Assembly (NCBI GenBank): GCA_955652025.1
Contig: CATPAO010000122.1
Span: 1 to 11,618, forward strand
DNA: 11,618 bases
DNA from: Casimicrobiaceae bacterium
Lineage (GTDB): Bacteria > Pseudomonadota > Gammaproteobacteria > Burkholderiales > Casimicrobiaceae
Reading direction: 5' to 3'
Under the pieces are notes generated by a model, which was not told the origin of the DNA, searched no databases, and worked only from the letters and a program-made list of their open reading frames with translations. Below, one piece after another: positions 1 to 8,560 of this stretch (position 1 is its first letter; every line of letters begins with the position of its first letter). A program made the position numbers and the translations under genes.

Positions 1-1735
1 CGATCATTTCTTTGATCGCCGCCTTCGTCAGCATGTCGACCGCCACGCCGTATTCGGGCTTGGCCGTGCCTTCCATGATGCCTTTGATGTCCTTGAACTG
101 CCTGCGCACTTCGACGACAACGGCACCGGCTGCGCGACCGACCGCTTCCATCGCCATGGCGCCGAACAGGAACGGGATCAGGCCGCCCAGGAACAGTCCG
201 ATGATCACCATGTGGTTCGAAAGATCGAATGTCGTTCCGAGGTCCGCCCGCTCGAGTGCGTGCGTGTAGTCGGCGAACAGCACCAGGGCGGCCAAGCCTG
301 CGGAGCCGATCGCGTAGCCCTTGGTCACGGCCTTGGTCGTGTTGCCGACGGCGTCGAGCGGATCCGTGATCGCGCGCACCGAATCAGGAAGCTTCGCCAT
401 CTCGGCGATGCCGCCGGCGTTGTCGGTGATCGGACCGTACGCGTCGAGCGCGACGATGATTCCGGCCATCGACAGCATCGCCGTGGCCGCGATCGCGATG
501 CCGTAGAGGCCCGCAAACCAGAACGACGCGAAGATGGCGATGCACACGGAGATGACCGGCCACGCGGTCGCCTTCATCGACACGCCGAGACCGGCGATGA
601 TGTTCGTGGCATGTCCGGTCGTGGACGCCGCCGCAACGTGCTTGACCGGCTTGAAGTCGGTGCCGGTGTAATACTCGGTGATCACCACCAGCGCCGCCGT
701 CAACACCAGGCCGACCAGGCCGGCGCCCCATAGCCGCAACGGCGTGAGGGCGGGATTCACCGCGTTGATGCCGCCCATCAGCCAGTCGGTGATGACCCAG
801 AAGCCGAATGCCGAGATGACCCCGGCGACGATCAGGCCGCGATAGAGCGCATTCATGATCTTGCCGCCGGGCGTCGCCTTGACGAAGTAGCAGCCGATGA
901 TCGACGCGATGATCGAGAACCCGCCCAACACCAGCGGATACGTGACGGCCGCTTCGGCGAACGTCGGCATCAAGAGCGCACCCAAGAGCATCGTCGCGAT
1001 GATCGTCACCGCGTAGGTTTCGAACAGGTCGGCCGCCATGCCGGCGCAATCGCCGACATTGTCACCGACGTTGTCGGCGATCACCGCGGGATTGCGCGGA
1101 TCGTCCTCGGGAATCCCCGCCTCGACCTTGCCCACGAGGTCGGCGCCGACGTCGGCGCCTTTGGTGAAGATGCCGCCGCCCAGCCGCGCGAAGATCGAGA
1201 TCAGCGAGCCGCCGAACGCGAGGCCGACGAGGGGCTCGATCGCGTGGTGCAGCCCCTCGGTCATCAGGTTCGGCGCGCCGTGCGCGGCGCCGATCAAGAA
1301 CCAATAGAAACCGGCCACGCCGAGCAATCCCAAGCCGACAACCAGCATGCCGGTGATCGCGCCGCCGCGAAAGGCGACCGACAACGCCTCGTTCAGGCCC
1401 GTCCGCGCGGCTTCGGCGGTGCGGACGTTGGAACGCACCGACACGTTCATACCGATATAGCCGGTGAGACCGGACAGCACCGCGCCGACGGCGAAGCCCG
1501 CCGCGGTGGTCGAGCCCAAGAACACGCCGATGACGATGAACAGAATGACGCCGACGATGCCGATCGTCGTGTACTGACGATTCAAGTACGCCTTGGCGCC
1601 GGCCTGAATGGCCGCCGCGATTTCCTGCATCCTGGCGTTGCCGGCCGGCTTCGCGAGGATCCAGTTGATCGAGACAGCGCCGTAGACGATGGCCGCCACC
1701 GCGCAACCGAGCGCGACAATGAGTCCCGTGGACAT
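1..1735 (-). CDS. hppA: Membrane-bound proton-translocating pyrophosphatase, K+-independent type (3' end beyond window)
   Basis: HppA hydrolyses pyrophosphate in the inner membrane and pumps protons; the reaction can also run towards PPi synthesis. The first 578 codons are visible; the family usually has about 670-720 residues, so roughly the last 100-140 are missing. Many hydrophobic membrane segments alternate with conserved cytoplasmic loops. The PPi/Mg site reads [13 protein letters not shown] (about residues 193-205), followed by [12 protein letters not shown] (221-232). A second acidic motif, [12 protein letters not shown], lies at about 431-442. The loop [10 protein letters not shown] (464-473) has Lys468 and Thr471; in this family Lys at the first position marks K+-independent proton pumps, whereas K+-dependent ones have Ala. 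The ATG at 1735 is supported by GGGAG about 10 nt upstream. It is the last visible gene of the minus-strand cluster, 156 bp after the isomerase-like gene. The identification is secure; the ion specificity is inferred from the signature. Confidence 0.96.
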   Translation of the reverse strand, partial: MSTGLIVALGCAVAAIVYGAVSINWILAKPAGNARMQEIAAAIQAGAKAYLNRQYTTIGIVGVILFIVIGVFLGSTTAAGFAVGAVLSGLTGYIGMNVSVRSNVRTAEAARTGLNEALSVAFRGGAITGMLVVGLGLLGVAGFYWFLIGAAHGAPNLMTEGLHHAIEPLVGLAFGGSLISIFARLGGGIFTKGADVGADLVGKVEAGIPEDDPRNPAVIADNVGDNVGDCAGMAADLFETYAVTIIATMLLGALLMPTFAEAAVTYPLVLGGFSIIASIIGCYFVKATPGGKIMNALYRGLIVAGVISAFGFWVITDWLMGGINAVNPALTPLRLWGAGLVGLVLTAALVVITEYYTGTDFKPVKHVAAASTTGHATNIIAGLGVSMKATAWPVISVCIAIFASFWFAGLYGIAIAATAMLSMAGIIVALDAYGPITDNAGGIAEMAKLPDSVRAITDPLDAVGNTTKAVTKGYAIGSAGLAALVLFADYTHALERADLGTTFDLSNHMVIIGLFLGGLIPFLFGAMAMEAVGRAAGAVVVEVRRQFKDIKGIMEGTAKPEYGVAVDMLTKAAIKEMI

Positions 1736-1891
1736 GGCTTGATTTCTCCCAAAAGAATGGCGATGAACCGGATGCCGCAGCGCCTTCGCAGAGGGCACTT
1801 GCGGGCCGGCGTCGTCAATCCGAATTGCCGGATCGGGCGCCGGGTCAGTGTGGGGACGGGGATTCCGCCGCCGCGCCGCACCAAAAGCTCG
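1736..1891 (-). other. Leader between the isomerase-like gene and hppA, with a small inverted repeat
   Basis: This is the largest gap inside the minus-strand cluster (156 bp). It contains the inverted repeat ATCCG-AATTGC-CGGAT (1818-1833), a 5-bp stem with a 6-nt loop. No T-run follows it on either strand, so it is not a convincing intrinsic terminator. A TTGACG -35-like hexamer lies beside the repeat on the minus strand, but no good -10 sits 16-18 nt downstream. hppA may be read through from upstream or have its own promoter here; the sequence does not decide. Confidence 0.35.
1746..1750 (-). promoter_or_regulatory. Ribosome binding site of hppA
   Basis: On the minus strand GGGAG (within GGGAGAA) lies about 10 nt upstream of the hppA ATG. 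It fixes that start, which also gives the N-terminal hydrophobic helix expected of the family. Confidence 0.6.
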
Positions 1892-2491
1892 CTATTGTGC
1901 CAGCGCGCGGTCCAAAAAGTCGAGCCGGTCCTGTCCCCAGAACGGTTGGCCGCGATAGACGTACCAGGGCGCGCCGAACACGCCGCCCTCGATCGCTTCC
2001 TGTGTCGACGCTTCGCACCGGGCGGCGATCTCGGGAGCTTCCGCGCGGGCGGCGAGCGCGTGCGGGTCGAGCCCGCGCGTTCGCGCAATCGATGACAGCG
2101 TCGTTTCGTCGGCGATGTCACCTTCCTCGGCGAAACGCGCACGCATGATCGCGCCGGCAAGATCGAGCGCCGGCATCACGCCCTGTTCGAGCGCGGCCAG
2201 GATCCAGCGCGTCGCAAGGGCGCCCGAGGACGCGGCGAATCGCGGCTGGAGATTGATCGGGATTCCCAGGCTGTCGCGCCAGCGCGCAAGCTCGACCAGA
2301 CGATACGCCTGCCGCTGCGGAGCGCGTTTGGCGAGCGGGAGTCCGCCGGAAACGGGGAACACCTTGCCCAGATCCAACGGCTTGAGGCGGACCGTCGCAC
2401 CGTGTTTTGCGGCCAACGCCACAAAGCGTTCGTGGCCGAAATAGGTCCACGGCGATACGGGCGTGAAATAGTAGTCGACGATCTTGTCCAT
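1892..2491 (-). CDS. 2-hydroxychromene-2-carboxylate isomerase-like protein (DsbA/kappa-GST fold)
   Basis: The 199-residue protein matches the HCCA isomerase/kappa-class GST branch of the DsbA-like thioredoxin fold. The N-terminus reads DYYFTPVSPWTYFGHERF (residues 6-23), with a Ser-Pro-Trp at 13-15 in place of the redox CxxC; Ser13 aligns with the catalytic serine of the family. The C-terminal part has the hallmark GVFGAPWYVY followed by FWGQDRLDFLDRAL. Characterised members isomerise 2-hydroxychromene-2-carboxylate during naphthalene breakdown using glutathione, but most chromosomal homologues have no known substrate, and no aromatic catabolism genes are nearby. It starts 27 bp after pfp, with GGAG 5 nt before the ATG, and is probably cotranscribed with pfp. 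Cytosolic: no signal peptide is visible. Family assignment is strong; the actual reaction is unknown. Confidence 0.88.
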   Translation of the reverse strand: MDKIVDYYFTPVSPWTYFGHERFVALAAKHGATVRLKPLDLGKVFPVSGGLPLAKRAPQRQAYRLVELARWRDSLGIPINLQPRFAASSGALATRWILAALEQGVMPALDLAGAIMRARFAEEGDIADETTLSSIARTRGLDPHALAARAEAPEIAARCEASTQEAIEGGVFGAPWYVYRGQPFWGQDRLDFLDRALAQ

Positions 2492-2518
2492 CGCTGCTCC
2501 GGCGAAATTCCGGCGCCG

Positions 2519-3781
2519 TCAGACCTTGAAGCCGGCGGCGAGCTTGCGTGGCACCGCGACGTTCTTCAAGCGGACGTACTGCGGCAGGCCATTTTTGTAC
2601 GGTGGCGGCGCCTCGCCCTTGATGAGGGGCGCGAGGTACGCGCGCGCCTTGGCCGTGATCCCGAACCCGTCGGCAGTGATGTAGTTTCGTGGCAGCATCT
2701 TCTCCCGATTGGCGACCTCCGCGAGCGGTGCTTCGCCGATCTTCCAGCGATACGGCTTGTCGGCGACGCGCACGATCGCCGGCATCACGGCGTTCCTGCC
2801 CGCCAGTGCGAACAGGACCGCCGCCTTGCCCACCGCATACGATTGGTCGAGATCGGTCTTCGAGGCGAGGTGCCGCGCGGCGCGCTGAAGGTAATCGGCG
2901 ACCGCCCAGTGATACTTGTAGTCGAGCTTGTCTTTGACGATCTTGGCGATCATCGGGCCGACGCCACCCAATTGCGCGTGGCCGAACGCGTCTTTCGTGC
3001 CGACGTCCGCCAGGAGCCTCCCGTCGGGACCCTTGAGGCCCTCGGACACGCCGACGCAGCAATAGCCGAAACGCTTTGTCTTTGCATCGACCGCGGCCAG
3101 GAACTTCGCCTCGTCGAACGCGATTTCGGGGAACAGCAGGACGAGCGGCAGCGGCGTCTCCGCGTCGTCGGCCAACCCGACGGCAGCGGTGATCCAGCCG
3201 GCGTGGCGGCCCATGACCTCGAGCACGAAGACCTTCGTCGACGTCTTCGCCATCGAGGCCACGTCGAATGCCGCCTCGCGCATCGACGTCGCGACGTACT
3301 TGGCGACCGACCCGAAGCCGGGACAGTTGTCCGTGACGGCAAGGTCGTTGTCGACCGTCTTCGGAACGTGGACCGCGATCACCGGATAGCCCATCGTCTC
3401 GGCGAGCTGCGAGATCTTGAGGCAGGTGTCGGCGGAATCGTTGCCGCCGTTGTAGAAAAAGTAGCCGATGTCGTGCGCGCGGAAGACGTCAATCAGCCGC
3501 TCGTATTGCGCGCGGCTTTCGGTCAATCCCTTGAGCTTGTAGCGGCACGATCCGAAAGCGCCGGCCGGCGTCTGCTTGAGCGCGGCGATCGCGCGCGCCG
3601 ACTCGCGACTCGTGTCGATCAGGTCTTCGGTCAGCGCGCCGATGATGCCATTGCGCCCGGCGTAGACCTTGCCGATCAGCGTCTTGTGCTTGCGTGCGGT
3701 TTCGATGACGCCGGCGGCGCTCGCGTTGATGACCGCGGTGACGCCGCCCGACTGGGCGTAGAAGGCGTTGCGTCGAGTCAT
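2519..3781 (-). CDS. pfp: Pyrophosphate-dependent 6-phosphofructokinase
   Basis: This enzyme reversibly phosphorylates fructose 6-phosphate to fructose 1,6-bisphosphate, with PPi rather than ATP as the predicted phosphoryl donor. The 420-residue protein begins with the nucleotide/PPi loop AQSGGVTAVINAS (9-21). The residues that separate the two donor types are visible: NGGNDS (111-116) has Asp115 where ATP enzymes have Gly, and PKTVDND (140-146) has Lys141 where ATP enzymes have Gly. Both choices indicate PPi. VMGRHAGW (189-196) is the conserved sugar-phosphate-binding segment. The length is close to methylotroph-type PPi-PFKs, which are about 400-420 residues. The gene starts 42 bp after adk and ends 27 bp before the isomerase-like gene, with hppA next. 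In some methanotrophs pfp and a membrane pyrophosphatase gene are adjacent and cotranscribed, which fits this neighbourhood. Confidence 0.95.
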   Translation of the reverse strand: MTRRNAFYAQSGGVTAVINASAAGVIETARKHKTLIGKVYAGRNGIIGALTEDLIDTSRESARAIAALKQTPAGAFGSCRYKLKGLTESRAQYERLIDVFRAHDIGYFFYNGGNDSADTCLKISQLAETMGYPVIAVHVPKTVDNDLAVTDNCPGFGSVAKYVATSMREAAFDVASMAKTSTKVFVLEVMGRHAGWITAAVGLADDAETPLPLVLLFPEIAFDEAKFLAAVDAKTKRFGYCCVGVSEGLKGPDGRLLADVGTKDAFGHAQLGGVGPMIAKIVKDKLDYKYHWAVADYLQRAARHLASKTDLDQSYAVGKAAVLFALAGRNAVMPAIVRVADKPYRWKIGEAPLAEVANREKMLPRNYITADGFGITAKARAYLAPLIKGEAPPPYKNGLPQYVRLKNVAVPRKLAAGFKV

Positions 3782-3823
3782 GGGACCCCCACGCTTGCGG
3801 CTCTCGGCCCTGCGACGCTCATG

Positions 3824-4558
<735 letters not shown>

Positions 4559-5332
4559 TCAATCAGAGGCGCCCTGCCCGGCATACAACGCGCGCACGCG
4601 CTCCAAATCCGCCGTCGTGTCGACGCCGGGCGCGGGCGTGCCGCCGGTGATCTCCACGACGATCTTGAATCCGTGCCACAGCGCGCGAAGCTGCTCCAAT
4701 GCTTCGAACCGCTCGATCGGCGCCAGCGCCAGCGTCGGGTAACGCGCCAGAAAATCGACCCGGTACGCGTAAAGCCCGTAATGGCGGTAGAGCGGCAGCC
4801 CGGCCGGCAGCGAGCGGACCGCCACGCCGAACGCGTCGCGCGCCCACGGTATCGTTGCGCGGCTGAAGTACAGCGCGTAGTTGCGGTGGTCGAGCACCAC
4901 TTTCACCACGTTGGGATTGAACGCCTCCTGCAAGTCCACGATCGGATGGCACGCGGTGGCGATCGATGCGTCCCCCGCCGCGTCGAGCACCTCGGCGATG
5001 CGGCGGATCAGCGCCGGCTCGAGCAGCGGCTCGTCACCCTGCACGTTGACGACGATGTCCGACGTCGTGAGCCCGATCAACTCTGCCGCCTCGGCCAGGC
5101 GATCGGTGCCGGTCGGATGGTCGGCGCGCGTCAAGATCGCCTCGACGCCGTGCGCCTTCGCGCCGTCGACGATGCGCCGATCGTCGGTCGCTACGACTAC
5201 CCGCGCGGCACCGCTCGCCTTTGCGCGCTCCGCGACGCGGACGACCATCGGTTTGCCGGCGATGTCGGCGAGCGGCTTGCCGGGGAGCCGCGTGGACGCG
5301 TACCGCGCGGGAATCAGCACAGTGAACGTCAC
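4559..5332 (-). CDS. kdsB: 3-deoxy-manno-octulosonate cytidylyltransferase (CMP-KDO synthetase)
   Basis: KdsB activates KDO with CTP to give CMP-KDO and PPi in the cytosol, the step before KDO transfer onto lipid IVA. The 257-residue protein has the nucleotidyltransferase signature [14 protein letters not shown] (8-21), [11 protein letters not shown] in the middle, [18 protein letters not shown] and [13 protein letters not shown]. It ends with the [13 protein letters not shown] segment typical of KdsB. The start codon is GTG at 5332, and its last two bases belong to the TGA stop of the Trm112-like gene (a GTGA overlap), so translation is probably coupled. lpxK, also needed for lipid A-KDO assembly, lies just upstream. 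Length and motifs are normal. Confidence 0.97.
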   Translation of the reverse strand: MTFTVLIPARYASTRLPGKPLADIAGKPMVVRVAERAKASGAARVVVATDDRRIVDGAKAHGVEAILTRADHPTGTDRLAEAAELIGLTTSDIVVNVQGDEPLLEPALIRRIAEVLDAAGDASIATACHPIVDLQEAFNPNVVKVVLDHRNYALYFSRATIPWARDAFGVAVRSLPAGLPLYRHYGLYAYRVDFLARYPTLALAPIERFEALEQLRALWHGFKIVVEITGGTPAPGVDTTADLERVRALYAGQGASD

Positions 5333-5520
5333 GGCTTCAAATCTTCGTATTCCTCCGGCGACACCTTTCGCGCCTCCTCCTCGAGCATCACGGGGATGCC
5401 GTCGCGAATCGGATACGCGAGCCGCGCCGAGCGCGAGATGAGCTCCTGTTTGTTGCGGTCGTAGATCAGCGGCCCCTTGGTGACCGGGCAGACGAGCATT
5501 TCAAGCAGCTTCGAATCCAT
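5329..5520 (-). CDS. Trm112/YcaR-family small protein
   Basis: The 63-residue protein begins [18 protein letters not shown] and has the family core [17 protein letters not shown]. It matches the bacterial Trm112/YcaR (UPF0434) family, which commonly sits between lpxK and kdsB. Only one cysteine remains, Cys11 in the Cys-Pro turn. The other positions that bind zinc in some Trm112 proteins are Thr or Ser here, so zinc binding is unlikely. I place the start at the ATG at 5518-5520 because GAGG lies a few bases upstream; an in-frame start four codons further up has no such support. Its start overlaps the end of lpxK by about 20 bp and its stop overlaps the kdsB start. The molecular role in bacteria is not established. 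Translational coupling with envelope genes is visible. Confidence 0.9.
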   Translation of the reverse strand: MDSKLLEMLVCPVTKGPLIYDRNKQELISRSARLAYPIRDGIPVMLEEEARKVSPEEYEDLKP

Positions 5521-6523
5521 GGATCCTCGCAATCACGCGCTCGACGAGCGCGGGATCGATCCGCGCGTGCACGGGCAGGCACCAGCAGCGCTCGTCGGCG
5601 AACGCCACGCATTTTACCGCGTCCTTCTCGGTCATCAGGATCGCGCGGGCGCCGGCGAACGCGAGATCGGACGGCGCGAATGCGTGATGATCGGGAAAGG
5701 GATGGCATTGTGCGTCGATGCCTTGCGCCTGCACGAGCGCGAAAAAGCGTTCCGGATTGCCGATCCCGGCGATCGCGTGCACCGTCCCCGCGGGCCACGC
5801 GTGTGGATCCGCGACGAGACCCGGGCGAACCAGGTTGCGCCACGGCAGGGGCTCGAGTTGCATTTCCGATTCCCGGACGCCCGGCGGCCCCGGGGTGCTC
5901 GCCACCAAGCGAACGATCGCGTCCGCCTCGACCGCTCGCGACACAGGCTCGCGGAGCGGTCCCGCGGGCAGCATCATTCCGTTGCCATGACCTCGCACGG
6001 CGTCGACGACGACAACCTCGACCGTCCGCGCCAGCGCATAGTGCTGGAGGCCGTCGTCGGCGATGACGACGTCGACCGCAGGATGGGCCGCCAGCAGTGC
6101 GCGCGCGGCGTCCGCGCGTTGCCGACCGATAAAGACCGGAAATCCCGCCGCGACATGCAGCAGCGGCTCGTCACCGACGACGCGCGGATCGTCGCCGAGT
6201 GCGACGGCGCGTGGCGCAACGTTGCTGCCGCCGAAACCTCGGCTGACGATACCGGGGCGCCGTCCCCGCTCGCACAACGCCTCCGCGAGCGCCAGCGTAA
6301 GCGGTGTCTTGCCGCTGCCACCGACGGTCAGGTTGCCGACGACGACAACGGGAACCGGCATTCGCGACGTTGGAAGAAATCCGACGCGATAGGCGGCCCG
6401 CCGCAACGCGACGCCCAAGCGAAACAAGATCGACAGCGGAGCGAGCGATGCGGCGAGGGGCGTGACCTGCGGCGCGTACCAAGTGGCGACCAGGCGATCG
6501 GCGAGGCGGCCGGAGAGATTCAT
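5501..6523 (-). CDS. lpxK: Tetraacyldisaccharide 4'-kinase
   Basis: LpxK phosphorylates the 4' position of the lipid A disaccharide to give lipid IVA at the cytoplasmic face of the inner membrane, using ATP. The predicted 340-residue protein has a hydrophobic N-terminal helix (about residues 12-40), then the P-loop [11 protein letters not shown] (63-73), SRGFGG (95-100), GDEP (117-120), the catalytic-site motif DDGLQHYAL (156-164), LPAGPLREP (185-193) and TEKDAVKC near the C-terminus. I chose the ATG at 6521-6523 because it gives the usual N-terminus ([11 protein letters not shown]...) and does not overlap exbD; a longer frame to 6589 would run back into exbD and adds only an Arg-rich stretch. 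There is no strong Shine-Dalgarno close to this ATG. It follows exbD by 40 bp and overlaps the Trm112-like gene. Confidence 0.96.
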   Translation of the reverse strand: MNLSGRLADRLVATWYAPQVTPLAASLAPLSILFRLGVALRRAAYRVGFLPTSRMPVPVVVVGNLTVGGSGKTPLTLALAEALCERGRRPGIVSRGFGGSNVAPRAVALGDDPRVVGDEPLLHVAAGFPVFIGRQRADAARALLAAHPAVDVVIADDGLQHYALARTVEVVVVDAVRGHGNGMMLPAGPLREPVSRAVEADAIVRLVASTPGPPGVRESEMQLEPLPWRNLVRPGLVADPHAWPAGTVHAIAGIGNPERFFALVQAQGIDAQCHPFPDHHAFAPSDLAFAGARAILMTEKDAVKCVAFADERCWCLPVHARIDPALVERVIARIHGFEAA

Positions 6524-6546
6524 TGCGCGTAACGCGGCTGCGCCTT

Positions 6547-6558
6547 CCCGCGCGCGGG
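6547..6558. repeat. GC-rich 12-bp palindrome between exbD and lpxK
   Basis: CCCGCGCGCGGG is a perfect palindrome that lies 5 bp past the exbD stop, inside the 40-bp exbD-lpxK gap. In RNA it could form only a short stem with a CGCG loop. There is no T-run, so it is more likely a weak intercistronic hairpin, or chance in GC-rich DNA, than a terminator. Confidence 0.3.
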
Positions 6559-6563
6559 CGCCG

Positions 6564-6983
6564 CTATTTCGCCGACGACTGCGTCGCAAACGTGATGTGG
6601 ATCAATCCGGCGAGCCGCGCCGCCTCCATCACGCGCACGACCGACTGGTGGGTCGCCTGCGCATCGGCGTTGATGATGACGACCGGATCCTTCGCGTCAC
6701 CCGCCGACCTCCGCAGAACGTCGGCCAAGACGGTGGCAGTCGTGAACACGAACACGTTTTTGTCGACGACGTAGCGCCCCTGCGCGTCGACGCCGACGTT
6801 GATCTCGCGCGGTCGTTGCCGGGCTTGGTCGGCGTCCGCCTCCGGCAGCGTGATCTGAAGCTCCGAGATCCGCTGATAGGTGGTCGTCACCATCAGAAAG
6901 ATCAGGATCACAAGCAGCACGTCAATCAACGGAATGAAATTGATCTCCGGATCCTCCCGCGTCCGGCCGCCCCGCAGGTTCAC
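6564..6983 (-). CDS. exbD: ExbD/TolR-family biopolymer transport protein
   Basis: ExbD partners with ExbB in an inner-membrane complex that uses the proton gradient to energise TonB- or Tol-type transport across the envelope. The 139-residue protein has a short cytoplasmic N-terminus, one transmembrane helix at about 16-35 (PLIDVLLVILIFLM) that includes the essential proton-carrying Asp21, and a periplasmic domain from about 45 to the end. It starts with GTG at 6983, overlapping the exbB stop in a GTGA arrangement, with GGTGAG about 6 nt before it. That points to coupled, stoichiometric translation. No tonB or tol genes are in view, so the partner system is unknown. ExbD and TolR cannot be separated firmly by sequence alone; the direct link to lpxK is the usual betaproteobacterial setting for this gene. 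Confidence 0.92.
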   Translation of the reverse strand: MNLRGGRTREDPEINFIPLIDVLLVILIFLMVTTTYQRISELQITLPEADADQARQRPREINVGVDAQGRYVVDKNVFVFTTATVLADVLRRSAGDAKDPVVIINADAQATHQSVVRVMEAARLAGLIHITFATQSSAK

Positions 6984-7585
6984 TGCCGCTCACCGTGCGC
7001 GAAATCGACCAATTTGATCGCCTGCTGCTCCATCTCGACGACCAGCGCGTCGACCTTCGCCCGGAAATGGCGATAGAAGATCATGCTGGGAATCGCGACG
7101 ATCAGCCCCATCGCGGTGTTGTACAGCGCAATCGAAATGCCCTGCGCGAGCTGGATCGGATTCGAGCCGGCCGCGCCTTGCGATCCGAAGATCTCGATCA
7201 TGCCGATGACCGTGCCGAACAGGCCGAGCAGCGGCGACATGGCGGCGATGGTGCCGAGCGTGGTCAGGAACCGCTCGAGGTCATGGGTGACGACACGGCC
7301 CACCTCCTCGATCGCCTCCTTCATCACCGGTCGCGGGCTCTTCACGTTCGCGAGCCCGGCGGCGAGGATGCGACCGAGCGGCCCGTGCCGCGCGGTCTTC
7401 GACAGAAGTTCCGGCGTGGCACCATGCGACCGGAACTCGGTCAGCACGCGATCCACGAGACCGGCGGGAGCCACGACGCTTTGCCGCAGCGAATAGAGGC
7501 GCTCGAAGATCAGCGCCAACGCGATGATCGAAGCGATGATGAGGGGCCAGATCGGCCAGCCGGCTGCTTGAATGATCGACCACAC
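6980..7585 (-). CDS. exbB: ExbB/TolQ/MotA-family proton channel protein
   Basis: The 201-residue protein is the channel-forming partner of ExbD. Three membrane helices are visible at about 10-29 (WPIWPLIIASIIALALIFE), 108-133 (TIAAMSPLLGLFGTVIGMIEIF) and 150-172 (ISIALYNTAMGLIVAIPSMIF). A cytoplasmic loop lies between the first two. The second helix carries the LLGLFGTVIGMI signature of the MotA/TolQ/ExbB family. The start codon is GTG at 7583-7585, preceded by GGAG about 11 nt upstream. It is the first gene of the exbB-exbD-lpxK-Trm112-kdsB run and lies 114 bp downstream of the YihY-family gene, so a promoter may lie in that gap. Family membership is secure; whether it serves TonB, Tol or another system is not shown. 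Confidence 0.93.
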   Translation of the reverse strand: MWSIIQAAGWPIWPLIIASIIALALIFERLYSLRQSVVAPAGLVDRVLTEFRSHGATPELLSKTARHGPLGRILAAGLANVKSPRPVMKEAIEEVGRVVTHDLERFLTTLGTIAAMSPLLGLFGTVIGMIEIFGSQGAAGSNPIQLAQGISIALYNTAMGLIVAIPSMIFYRHFRAKVDALVVEMEQQAIKLVDFAHGERQ

Positions 7586-7660
7586 GGATTATCGTTCTCC
7601 AGTTGCTGATGCCCTTATTTCCGGAACTTCCGACTCGGTACACCCACAAATTTTTGCACT

Positions 7661-7676
7661 GTAACGTGCCGGTTAC
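7661..7676. repeat. Inverted repeat GTAAC-N6-GTTAC in the exbB/YihY gap
   Basis: GTAAC (7661-7665) and GTTAC (7672-7676) form a 5-bp stem with a 6-nt loop, 23 bp beyond the stop of the YihY-family gene. On the minus strand an A/T-rich patch (AAAAATTT) follows, but it is not a T-run. It could be a weak terminator for that gene, an operator for exbB, or chance. Confidence 0.25.
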
Positions 7677-7699
7677 CCGGCGCGCAACCCGATCGAAAG

Positions 7700-8533
7700 C
7701 TAAACTTCGCGCGCGCGGTTGGCGCGAACTCGCGGCGGCGCTTCCGCGATCGTCGCGCTGATCGCCGCGCCGGCGAGCACGATCACCCAGCAAAGATGAA
7801 TCCACAAAAGGAAGACCGGCAGCGACGCCAGAGCACCGTAGATCAGCTGATACGTCTGTACGCGCGCAACGTACCACGCAAAGCCGAATTTGGCCGCTTC
7901 GAGCGCGAGCGCGCCGACGACACCGCCGGCAAGCGCGGGAATCCAGCCGACGACGCGCGCCGGCACCGCCTTGTACAGCAGCGTGAGCCCCGCGGTCGCG
8001 AAGACGAGCGGCAATGCGCGCAGGACGACATCGCTTTGCGTCTGGCGGATGTCCACCGCAGCGAGCGATTCGCCGATCAGCCACGTCGTGAGCGAAATGC
8101 TGGCGCCCAGCAGCACCGGCCCGGCGGTCAGTCCGACCAGGTAGACCAGGATCCGTTTCGCCAGCGGTCGGCTACGGCGGATGCCCCAGATCAGGTTGAT
8201 CTCCTGCTCGACGGTCGAAATGGCCAGTGCCGCCGTCAGCGCGATCAGCGCGATCGATACGCCCGTGAGACGCGCCGCCTGCTCGGCAAAGCCCAGCACG
8301 TATTCGTGGACGACCGTCGCCGTGCTGCTCGGGAGCAAATGCCGCAGCACGTAGGCCTCGAGGGCCGCCAGCCATCGCTCGAAGATCGGAAACTGCGCGA
8401 CAAAAGCCAGCGCCACGGTCAATAACGGCACCATTGCAAGCAGTGTCGTGAACGATAGGCTGCTCGCGGTGCGGGCAAGGCCGACGTCACGCATTCGCCG
8501 GATGACGCGGCGAACGAAGCGGAACGGGTTCAA
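7700..8533 (-). CDS. YihY/BrkB-family inner-membrane protein
   Basis: The protein belongs to the YihY/UPF0761 (formerly BrkB) family of polytopic inner-membrane proteins, whose biochemical role is not settled; the old annotation 'ribonuclease BN' is a misassignment. About six hydrophobic helices are visible. Family signatures are TASSLSFTTLLAMVPLL near the N-terminus, GWIPALAGGVVGALALE in the middle and YGALASLPVFLLWIHLCWVIVLAGA near the end. The start is uncertain. An open frame extends to a GTG at 8740, but those 69 extra residues are Arg-rich, unlike the family, and cover the likely promoter. I prefer the TTG at 8531-8533, which gives 277 residues beginning just before FRFVRRVIRRMRD; an ATG at 8492-8494 is another option. 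It diverges from msrA and is followed by exbB. Confidence 0.85.
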   Translation of the reverse strand: MNPFRFVRRVIRRMRDVGLARTASSLSFTTLLAMVPLLTVALAFVAQFPIFERWLAALEAYVLRHLLPSSTATVVHEYVLGFAEQAARLTGVSIALIALTAALAISTVEQEINLIWGIRRSRPLAKRILVYLVGLTAGPVLLGASISLTTWLIGESLAAVDIRQTQSDVVLRALPLVFATAGLTLLYKAVPARVVGWIPALAGGVVGALALEAAKFGFAWYVARVQTYQLIYGALASLPVFLLWIHLCWVIVLAGAAISATIAEAPPRVRANRAREV

Positions 8534-8560
8534 ATAAGAATGGGACGCAAGGAAGCCTTC

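Noticed and set aside
1818..1833. Intrinsic terminator between the isomerase-like gene and hppA.
   Set aside because: The stem is only 5 bp and no T-run follows on either strand.
212..2095. Several long plus-strand and other-frame minus-strand open frames across hppA and the isomerase-like gene.
   Set aside because: They are Arg/His/Gly/Ala-rich shadows of hppA and the isomerase-like gene; the real frames carry full family motifs.
6524..6589. N-terminal extension of lpxK to 6589.
   Set aside because: It would overlap the end of exbD and adds 22 Arg/Ala-rich residues not typical of LpxK.
7586..7699. An exbB promoter in the gap after the YihY-family gene.
   Set aside because: TTGCGC and TACAGT are spaced by 18 nt on the minus strand, but both are weak matches. 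A promoter here is likely from context but I cannot place it.
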